Shown: positions 35,920-42,728 of the stretch, piece by piece
Layout: the number at the start of each line of letters is the position of its first letter
Position numbering within the stretch: position 1 is the stretch's first letter
NCBI GenBank assembly: GCA_900473685.1
Contig: UCNE01000005.1
Coordinates: forward strand, 62,001 to 126,000
Reading direction: 5' to 3'
Length of the DNA stretch: 64,000 nt
Source of the DNA: Hyphomicrobiales bacterium
GTDB taxonomy: Bacteria > Pseudomonadota > Alphaproteobacteria > Rhizobiales > Rhizobiaceae
Translations under genes and position numbers: made by a program
The notes under the pieces: generated by a model
Told to the model about the DNA's origin: nothing
What the model saw: the letters and a program-made list of their open reading frames with translations, nothing else
Database searches by the model: none

Positions 35920-36857
35920 GGGACGTCCTCCGAATTGGAAAGGTTCAGTCTTCGACGGAAGGCATCGAGGAACAGTACATGCTGTGCCGATGACTGCTCG
36001 TAGGGTGTCAGGCGGCATCCCTTGCCATCGATGATTTCGGTATAAAGATATGGCATGCCGCTGACGAACAGCGTTTCGAATGTCTGTTCGGTCTCTTCTC
36101 CGGCGGCATTGCGGTAGACGAGCTTTTTGGCTCCTTCCTCGACGCGCCAGCTTTGTCCATCACCAAAGAAGGTGATCGAAACCGGCTCGCCGGGCGCACG
36201 GTGTTGGGTGATCGCGATGGTGCCGCCGCCCGCCAGATTGCCGCGCAACGTACCAAACAGGTCGACACATCCTGGGATGCGAGCAGGCTGCGGACTGGGG
36301 TCCAGGCCGGCTTCGTCGAGTGCGACAACCCGGTCGCCCAGCACGTGTTCGGCCAGGTCAAGGAAATGTATAGCATTGGAACCGAGGTTCCATCCGGCCC
36401 CCTTGACTTCCATCGACAGACCGTTCTGCGTGGCCAGGAGGTCGCGCAGCCGGTCATAGGCGGGAAAGCCTCGACGACCGCAGTTGACATAAGCGGGGAT
36501 GCTGCGGTCCGTCAGGATCTCACCGACAGCGTCGAGATCGGCGCGCGTGGTGAACAGGACCTTCTCGAAGATGACGGCTTTCGGCGAGCAGCGAGAAAGC
36601 ATGTTTTCGAAGGCCGTACGGCGATGTGCCGCCGAGGTGGCGATGATCACCAAATCGGCAGTGTCTGGTACCTGATCCATATCGGCAAGCACTGTCGACC
36701 CGTTTGCAAAACTAGCAACGAGCGCCTCGGCCTGGGCCCGCGCCTCTGCGCCGGGCTCGATGCCGATGACGCGCATTGGAACTCCGGTAGCGGCGAGCGC
36801 CTCGATGTGTCGACGGCCAATATTGCCGCAGCCAACGACCATAATTGTTGGAATCAT
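35904..36857 (-). CDS. Gfo/Idh/MocA-family oxidoreductase (second)
   Basis: A 317-residue oxidoreductase with the Rossmann motif VVGCGNIGRRHIEAL (8-22). The usual EKP motif is replaced by VIFEKVLFTT, so the conserved Pro is lost while Lys remains. NCGRRGFPAYDRLRDLL replaces the typical Y-N-R-R-F segment. It overlaps the GT29-like gene by four bases. It may work with the first Gfo/Idh protein; the two are only distantly alike. Substrate unknown. Confidence 0.82.
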   Translation of the reverse strand: MIPTIMVVGCGNIGRRHIEALAATGVPMRVIGIEPGAEARAQAEALVASFANGSTVLADMDQVPDTADLVIIATSAAHRRTAFENMLSRCSPKAVIFEKVLFTTRADLDAVGEILTDRSIPAYVNCGRRGFPAYDRLRDLLATQNGLSMEVKGAGWNLGSNAIHFLDLAEHVLGDRVVALDEAGLDPSPQPARIPGCVDLFGTLRGNLAGGGTIAITQHRAPGEPVSITFFGDGQSWRVEEGAKKLVYRNAAGEETEQTFETLFVSGMPYLYTEIIDGKGCRLTPYEQSSAQHVLFLDAFRRRLNLSNSEDVPCPIS

Positions 36858-38077
36858 GCGGATATGACCTCACTAATCAATGAATGGAAGAAAATTTGCT
36901 CGGCCTGCCAATTGTGGCGGCTAGGCCAGGATCCCGTATGGCGCTTACCATAATAATGCGACACCGCGGAAGTGTTGCGGTCCAGCGAATAGCCGAAAAC
37001 CTGTCTCGGTGACAACTTTTCTCCAATCTCGCTCTGTGCCCAGGCAAGGCCAACCAAGCCGGCGCTCGGCGAGGCATCCAGTGCCGCGAACATCCGTTCG
37101 TATAGTGACGTGGGCACCAGTTCAATGGCCCGGTCTTGATGCATGTAGGGTTCGAGAAGCTGCAGACCGTTTGAAAACCGGTTCCTGATGTTGCAGCCGG
37201 TCAGCGCCATGAGGATATTGGGCGGCGTTTCTCTCATGGGAATGTGCGTGAAATCGGTCGGACGGAACCAAATATCGGTTCGCTGCCCCTGGTCATCCGC
37301 CGCCGCTGCAGCGTGATTGTTGAAGCGGATCACCAGCTGGTGCGAATCGATGATGCTGCCGAGACCCCGCGCCTCAAGCGACGGGCCATTTGCGACGACC
37401 GCTACGTTGCCGATGGATTGCTTGACTAACTGCGTGAAGCAGCCTTCGAAGCGGGCCAGATGGCTGGCGACTGCGCGTGCACGCTCGGCCTGCGGAAGAA
37501 CAAGCGTGCCACTATCCGCTGCGGTCTCTAGGATCAGATTGAGATAACCCATTGAAGACAGTGCCGACGGCTTGCTTCGGCCAACCCGGACAAGAAGGTC
37601 GAATGCTTCCCTATGATAACCGGCATCGTTGGCTATCGCGGCGGCTCTCAGCAGGACGCGTGCCGATGTCTCCCCTTCGCGGACGAGGCGCGGAAAGCAT
37701 TCCATCGCCTCACCAGCGCCTTTGCGCTCCCATAGCAGGTTGACAAGATAGACGAGCGCCTTCTGCGCCAACGCCGGCGGCCCGTCAGACACGATTGTTC
37801 GCAGCAGCGGCAGCGCCTCCGCCAAGGGTAACAGCCCAAAACGCGAAAGGCCCGCCACCTGCATCATCAATTCGGGATCGTTCGGCGTGGACGTGAGTGC
37901 ATGCCGCAGCGCGAGCGCCGCTTCTTCGAACTCACCCTGCTCATAGAGCCGCAGGTATTTCTTACGTTCCTGCCGACCGGGCGCACCTTCCATCCACCAG
38001 CGAACGGTTTGACCGATCTTATGCAATCCATCTTCCAGACCAAGTCGGCCGAGAATATGTGGGTAAGTAGGAAACAT
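36854..38077 (-). CDS. GT29-like (sialyltransferase-type) glycosyltransferase with helical-repeat N-terminus
   Basis: A 407-residue two-part protein. Residues 35-215 are short helical pairs of TPR type (for example YLRLYEQGEFEEAALALRHA, then NDPELMMQVAGLSRFG). Residues 224-253 (NVAVVANGPSLEARG, SIIDSHQLVIRFNNH) closely resemble the sialylmotif L of family GT29, which binds CMP-sugar. RTDIWFRPT follows as in that family, and HNWQAEQIFF (from H388) resembles the downstream His motif. In a locus making a CMP-nonulosonate, it is the best candidate for the transferase that adds it. No signal peptide or TM segment is seen, so it should act in the cytoplasm. Confidence 0.72.
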   Translation of the reverse strand: MFPTYPHILGRLGLEDGLHKIGQTVRWWMEGAPGRQERKKYLRLYEQGEFEEAALALRHALTSTPNDPELMMQVAGLSRFGLLPLAEALPLLRTIVSDGPPALAQKALVYLVNLLWERKGAGEAMECFPRLVREGETSARVLLRAAAIANDAGYHREAFDLLVRVGRSKPSALSSMGYLNLILETAADSGTLVLPQAERARAVASHLARFEGCFTQLVKQSIGNVAVVANGPSLEARGLGSIIDSHQLVIRFNNHAAAAADDQGQRTDIWFRPTDFTHIPMRETPPNILMALTGCNIRNRFSNGLQLLEPYMHQDRAIELVPTSLYERMFAALDASPSAGLVGLAWAQSEIGEKLSPRQVFGYSLDRNTSAVSHYYGKRHTGSWPSRHNWQAEQIFFHSLISEVISA

Positions 38078-38223
38078 CTGGTTAGGCTATCCTGTTGCCG
38101 TCGCCATCGCCGAAATATCAGCTATTTCCGGCGCTGCGATATTGCACAGTGACTTAACGGATGCATGGTTGAGTAGCAAGACTTGGCACTTGCTGAAAGG
38201 AACATGCTGTCACCGTGTCTGCG

Positions 38224-38907
38224 TCAAAACCTACCACGCAGCAACATGAAGGCTTCGGCCGCCCGAGTACCGGCTGCGGCGCCGCGCGTCATGGCCAAGG
38301 CACGAAGCGCTTCCTCGCTGCGCGGAAACGGAAATTCGCCGATTTCATCTCCGAACATTGCCGTGATCCTCAGTTTTTCTTCAAGCTGTTCGCTGATGTC
38401 TATGAAGATGTTGGGATTGAAGACGTCGCTGAGGAACAACCCGGCGTCCGTCTCGGACAGCGTTTCGTAGACGAGGGTCCAGCGAACGGAAGGATAGCGG
38501 AACCATTTGGTGCACGCAGTTGCTGCAGCGTGCACGACGTGGTGATCGGAATGGGCATCCCCGCGATGGGGGATCAGGATCATTTCCGGCTGGATCTCTG
38601 TAACCACCTTGCCTATGCCACCAATAACGTCGCCGAGAGGAAGGGTTTCGAGTTTGGCCGAGGGTAGATTCAAACGATGAACCGCGGCGAAGCGATAGGC
38701 TTTGGCGACCTCATCGATTTCGGTTTCACGACGCATCACCTTTTCGGAAGGCCAGCCCTGCTCGGTTGTGATGCCGGTAACAATCAGCCAGTGGATCGGC
38801 CTTCCAGCCGCCTGCGCGCGCAGCAACAGTCCGCCGGCGCCGAGCGTCTCGTCGTCAGGATGAGGGGCTATGACCAGAATCGGGCCTTTTCCACTTTCCA
38901 GCAGCAT
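38224..38907 (-). CDS. PIG-L/LmbE-family deacetylase
   Basis: A 227-residue zinc-dependent N-deacetylase. The metal/catalytic motif APHPDDE occupies 14-20 and the second metal His lies in PHRGDAHSDHHVVHAA. Family members remove N-acetyl groups from GlcNAc-type sugars or conjugates. Its gene overlaps the legG stop by one base (TAATG), tying it to nonulosonate precursor metabolism. It could free an amine of the sugar for another acyl group, added by the GNAT protein encoded nearby; that is inference. Confidence 0.88.
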   Translation of the reverse strand: MLLESGKGPILVIAPHPDDETLGAGGLLLRAQAAGRPIHWLIVTGITTEQGWPSEKVMRRETEIDEVAKAYRFAAVHRLNLPSAKLETLPLGDVIGGIGKVVTEIQPEMILIPHRGDAHSDHHVVHAAATACTKWFRYPSVRWTLVYETLSETDAGLFLSDVFNPNIFIDISEQLEEKLRITAMFGDEIGEFPFPRSEEALRALAMTRGAAAGTRAAEAFMLLRGRF

Positions 38908-40076
38908 TATCGTACTCCCTCAACCCATTTCTTATCGAGCAGATGTTTCCCGAGCTCAACATTGCACAAGACCTCAGCTATGCGTTGCCCAGCCTTGCCG
39001 TCGCCATAGGGGGTCCGTTTTTTTGCGACCAGCGTACGAAAGCTCTCGTCCGTCGTCGCTCTGGTAATCGCTGCGGCGATTTCCTGCGAATCGTAATCCG
39101 TGAAAATCACATTGTCGCCGTGTTCCCGGCCTCTTTGGCGTATCCCGATATTGACCACCGGCAAGCCCATGCTGGGGGCTTCCAAGATTCCTGCAGAGGA
39201 ATTTCCGACCATCACACGCGCGTGACGGAGCATGTTGACGAAGGCCTTTCGTTCCAGAAACGTAAAAGCCTTGGCTTTCGGATAGCGCGCGATCAGTTCG
39301 TCGATTTCAAGGCTGATCGCTTTGTTGCCGGGATCGGTATTCGGGGCCATCACGGCAATGTTCAATCCGCTCGTTTCAAGCACGCGGGTGATCGACGCCA
39401 TATGCGCTCTGGCTTCAGAAAAATCGGTGATCGTCGGATGGTAGAGCAGGACCGCATAGGGTTCTCCATTCCACTCGACACCGAGCGCGGCTTCGACTTC
39501 GGTTCGCGACATGTTCGGCGTTGCGTGAATCCGATCGAGGCCCGATGCGCCGGTAACGTGAATGCGCCAAGGTTCTTCTCCGAGTTCGCGCAGTCGGCTG
39601 GCGCTGAGTTCGGTGGTTGCCATGTGGAGATGCGACATTTTGGAGACGGCGTGGCGGACGAGGTTGTCAACATTGCCGTCGTCGGCGTGATCCCCGCCGC
39701 CGACATGCACGACTGGAATGCGATGATAGATGGCAGCTAGCGCACCGGTCATAACCTCTTCCCGATCACCCATCACGACGAGGAAATCGGGTCTTTCGCG
39801 GGCGAAAAGATCAGTGAGACCCGCAAGCTGAAGGCCCATTCCCTTGACACGTCCACCGAGACCATCGGAGGCAAGAAGAGAGTCAATCCGAGCGGCGATG
39901 CGATAACCGTCAGCTTCAATTTGGCGAATGGAATGCCCATGTAGGCCAGTCAAATGCGCACCGGTAACGATGACACCTTCACTCAGGCCTGGCTGTTCGC
40001 GCACAGCTGCTATGATAGGTGCGAGAATATCGTATTCGGATCGAATCCCGGTCAGGAAGTGAACTGATCTTGTCAT
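38907..40076 (-). CDS. legG: Hydrolysing UDP/GDP-sugar 2-epimerase (LegG/NeuC family)
   Basis: A 389-residue NeuC-type enzyme that releases the nucleotide and inverts C2, giving the free 6-deoxy-mannose-type sugar for LegI. Hallmarks: FLTGIRSEYDILAPII at the N-terminus, VMGDREEVMTGALAA, VHVGGGDHADDGNVDNLVRHAVSKMSHLH and VGNSSAGILEAPSMGLPVVNIG. The start MTRSVHFLTG is 12 bases after the GNAT gene's stop. The longer ORF upstream overlaps that gene and lacks support. Confidence 0.9.
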   Translation of the reverse strand: MTRSVHFLTGIRSEYDILAPIIAAVREQPGLSEGVIVTGAHLTGLHGHSIRQIEADGYRIAARIDSLLASDGLGGRVKGMGLQLAGLTDLFARERPDFLVVMGDREEVMTGALAAIYHRIPVVHVGGGDHADDGNVDNLVRHAVSKMSHLHMATTELSASRLRELGEEPWRIHVTGASGLDRIHATPNMSRTEVEAALGVEWNGEPYAVLLYHPTITDFSEARAHMASITRVLETSGLNIAVMAPNTDPGNKAISLEIDELIARYPKAKAFTFLERKAFVNMLRHARVMVGNSSAGILEAPSMGLPVVNIGIRQRGREHGDNVIFTDYDSQEIAAAITRATTDESFRTLVAKKRTPYGDGKAGQRIAEVLCNVELGKHLLDKKWVEGVR

Positions 40077-40087
40077 TTTTCTTTCGC

Positions 40088-41038
40088 TCAGTAGAGATCG
40101 GAGTCTAGCATGGAAAGCCGCCATAGGCGTGCATCGGTCAAATCGGCTTGCATGGGGGCAAAGGTTCGTCCGCCGAAATAGGTGACGGGCGCGGAGGCCT
40201 TGAAGCCGGCCATTTCGAGAGCGACGCGATGATCGTCATGGGGCAGGCACCACGTGGAAATCTTGGTGCGGCCGAGAGCCGCAGCGTTTGCTATAATGGT
40301 ATTTATCAAGGCCCGCGCTGACGCTATTCCGCTGCAGCGTAGTTCAACGAGGTCAAGCATTTCCGCGCCGTAGGGCTTGGTCAGCGCGTAGCCTGCGATC
40401 TCGTCACCTTCCACCACTACAAAGCGGGTATAGGTATTCTCAGGGTTGCGGTCGATGCGCCAACTTAGAATGTTCGCATCGCGATGTCCCGAAATGGGAA
40501 GATTGGACGCGATATTGGTGAAGAAGCGTCCAAACCGTTTATCAATTTGCAACGCCGTTGTCACTGCAGGGTCCGCCTCCGGAACCGACTGGAGACTGCG
40601 GACGTCGAGTGTCAACGTTGCGACATCACAAAAATCATCCCATCCCACCTTATTTCTGCGCAGGGCATGGATTGCTGCGTTGGGAAACCCATAAACTGCA
40701 TTCCGGCCCCTTAAAGGGAGAGTTTCATACAATGCTTCCGCAGTTCGCTCGAACAGCTTCTGCCCTCTCCAGTCGGGATGGGTCATTGTTGCGACAGACA
40801 AACACGCTGGCTCAAGGACGCCACCAATATTGAGTGGGGCTTGGCTCGCTGCATAGTGTCCGACAAGTGTTTCCTCGTCGAAAGCCAGCATGATCATTGG
40901 ATCGGCAGATGGATGATCAAGGAACCGCCAGCGCCAAAAATTAAGGCTCAACGGCCGTCCGAATACCTGCGTGAAGAGCGTCGTTATTGCGGCCTCGTCT
41001 CCAGGCTTGTAGGGTCGAAAATAGATCACCGGCCTCAC
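40088..41038 (-). CDS. GNAT-family acyltransferase
   Basis: A 316-residue protein starting at a GTG that overlaps the stop of the NeuD-like gene. FRPYKPGDEAAITTLFTQVFG at the start and MTHPDWRGQKLFERTAEALYE (acetyl-CoA-binding loop of motif A) mark a GNAT domain. A second domain-like half (FVVVEGDEIAGYALTK, then GIASARALINTI) suggests a tandem GNAT arrangement. Length and the FWRWRFLDHPSA segment recall acyltransferases in sugar-modification loci. It may act as the LegH N-acetyltransferase or add a different acyl group; sequence cannot decide. Confidence 0.75.
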   Translation of the reverse strand: MRPVIYFRPYKPGDEAAITTLFTQVFGRPLSLNFWRWRFLDHPSADPMIMLAFDEETLVGHYAASQAPLNIGGVLEPACLSVATMTHPDWRGQKLFERTAEALYETLPLRGRNAVYGFPNAAIHALRRNKVGWDDFCDVATLTLDVRSLQSVPEADPAVTTALQIDKRFGRFFTNIASNLPISGHRDANILSWRIDRNPENTYTRFVVVEGDEIAGYALTKPYGAEMLDLVELRCSGIASARALINTIIANAAALGRTKISTWCLPHDDHRVALEMAGFKASAPVTYFGGRTFAPMQADLTDARLWRLSMLDSDLY

Positions 41039-41682
41039 TCCATCGCAGGAAATTGGGACAGGCGCCGCGTAGCCTTGAGATAGGAGCTGTCGGGCAAGTC
41101 TGTGACGACCACTGTTCCGGCTCCGACAAAGGCATTGCGTCCAATATGGATACTGGGCACGATGACGGCGCCCGCTCCGATAAAGGCATGCTCTCCGACA
41201 TGTACGTCGCCACAGAGGACTGCGCCGGGAGCGATCATTGTGCCTGCCCCGATCTGGCAGTCGTGGTCCAGCTGCGCTCCAGTATTGATGATAGCAGCGG
41301 GACCGACCACACAATCGGCCTGTATGATGGCACCCGCCATAACAACCGCTCCAGCTTCCACTTGGGCGGACGGGGAAACTACAGCAGCAGGGTGGATCAG
41401 CGATGGAACACGAGCGCCGGCGGCCGCCAGTCTAACGAACTCGCGCCATCGAATTTCGCCTTGGCCGATTGCGGGAAACATGTCGTTCTGCTCGATCCAA
41501 GAGGAATCCGCGCACAAATCGACTCCATCACCGAGTATCGGAGCGCCAAGATTTTCGGCGCCGCGCTGATCTGCGGGTGCCAGGAAACCGGTGATATGCC
41601 AGCCAACCGAGCGGGCAAGTTCGGCGATAACCTTGGCATGACCGCCTGCGCCCAAGATTATCAAACGGCCCGGATTAGTCAT
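41035..41682 (-). CDS. NeuD/PglD-like left-handed beta-helix acyltransferase
   Basis: A 215-residue protein: N-terminal PglD-type domain (RLIILGAGGHAKVIAELA, 6-23) and a hexapeptide-repeat beta-helix with the catalytic His in INTGAQLDHDCQIG. Relatives N-acetylate the 4-amino group of UDP-bacillosamine precursors (PglD) or O-acetylate sialic acid (NeuD). In this locus it could be the LegH step after LegC. It overlaps legI by four bases and the GNAT gene by four bases. Confidence 0.85.
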   Translation of the reverse strand: MTNPGRLIILGAGGHAKVIAELARSVGWHITGFLAPADQRGAENLGAPILGDGVDLCADSSWIEQNDMFPAIGQGEIRWREFVRLAAAGARVPSLIHPAAVVSPSAQVEAGAVVMAGAIIQADCVVGPAAIINTGAQLDHDCQIGAGTMIAPGAVLCGDVHVGEHAFIGAGAVIVPSIHIGRNAFVGAGTVVVTDLPDSSYLKATRRLSQFPAME

Positions 41683-42728
41683 GTTAGATCCTCGAGTGTA
41701 AGTAGGGTATTTGCAGCGACGGGCCGGCTCAAAACGCGGCCCCGGAGCAAGCTCTCCATGCGTGGGGGTAACCCCGTACCAGGTCGCAGCAAGATGAGAT
41801 CGTTTGCTGTTAATCGGTAGCCGGCAGCCAAGTCCCGGTTGACAGCGACGCTCCGCCGCCCGAGCTGCCGTGCTGAGGCCTCGCAAGGCTGGGGCGCTTT
41901 AATTGAGCTACCGAGCGCCTTTTCTACTCCTCGAATGCCAGCAACCATGGCTGCGAATTCCTGTGGCTCAAGCGAAGCTTTGTGATCAGGTCCCGGTAGA
42001 CTGCGATCTAGCGTAATATGTTTTTCGATTACGCTAGCGCCGAGCGCTACCGCCGCAATCGAAACAGCAATACCGTCAGAGTGATCAGAATACCCGACTG
42101 GCAACCCCATTATGCTGGAAAGCGTGGGAATGACCCGAAGATGAAGTTCATCCAAGGGTGCTGGATAACAACTCGTGCAGTGTAGGAGGGCAATATCCTC
42201 ACTCCCCGCCTTTCGAAGTGTGTCGACACCAAAAGCGACTTCTTCCATGTCGCACATGCCAGTCGACAAAATGACCGGCCGACCTTTCGCGCCCATATGA
42301 GAAAGATAGGACTCTGAAATGCAGTCAGGCGAGGGGACTTTAAAAGCCGGAACGCCAAGCCGGTCGAGCATGTCGATGCTTCCCAAATCAAAAGGCGAGG
42401 AGAGAAAGACTATACCCTCGGCGCGGCACTGTTCGAGAATGCGGAGGTGCGCTACTTCATCGAGCTCTAGTGCCGCCAACATGGCATGCTGGTCAGTCTG
42501 ATTCGTATTGGCTCTCTGGTATGCGGCTGTCGGGGTCGCACGAACAACTAACTGATCCGCGCGGAACGTTTGAAACTTCACCGCATCGGCACCGGCGGCT
42601 CGAGCGGCGCTTACGAGCCTAGCGGCCAATTCGGGGTCTCCATTGTGATTAACACCAACCTCGGCAATGATGAAACAGGGACTGTTTCCGCCGATTCTTC
42701 TATCGGCAATGGAAAATGTTTTCATCAT
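41679..42728 (-). CDS. legI: Legionaminate/N-acylneuraminate synthase (NeuB family)
   Basis: A 349-residue NeuB-type TIM barrel followed by a C-terminal SAF (antifreeze-like) domain, condensing the N-acyl sugar with phosphoenolpyruvate to the nonulosonate. Marks: FIIAEVGVNHNGDPELAARL, ADAVKFQTFRADQLV, FKVPSPDCISESYL, ILSTGMCDMEEV, LLHCTSCYPAP and VGYSDHSDGIAVSIAAVALGA. The SAF part starts around 280 (RRSVAVNRDLAAGYRL). The ATGA overlap with the 876-residue gene upstream couples synthesis to that protein. Confidence 0.92.
   Translation of the reverse strand: MMKTFSIADRRIGGNSPCFIIAEVGVNHNGDPELAARLVSAARAAGADAVKFQTFRADQLVVRATPTAAYQRANTNQTDQHAMLAALELDEVAHLRILEQCRAEGIVFLSSPFDLGSIDMLDRLGVPAFKVPSPDCISESYLSHMGAKGRPVILSTGMCDMEEVAFGVDTLRKAGSEDIALLHCTSCYPAPLDELHLRVIPTLSSIMGLPVGYSDHSDGIAVSIAAVALGASVIEKHITLDRSLPGPDHKASLEPQEFAAMVAGIRGVEKALGSSIKAPQPCEASARQLGRRSVAVNRDLAAGYRLTANDLILLRPGTGLPPRMESLLRGRVLSRPVAANTLLTLEDLT

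Noticed and set aside
36854-38077. GT29-like protein considered as a plain TPR protein
   Set aside because: TPR-like repeats cover only the N-terminal half; the second half has a specific VVANGPSLE...IDSHQLVIRFN motif not found in TPR proteins.
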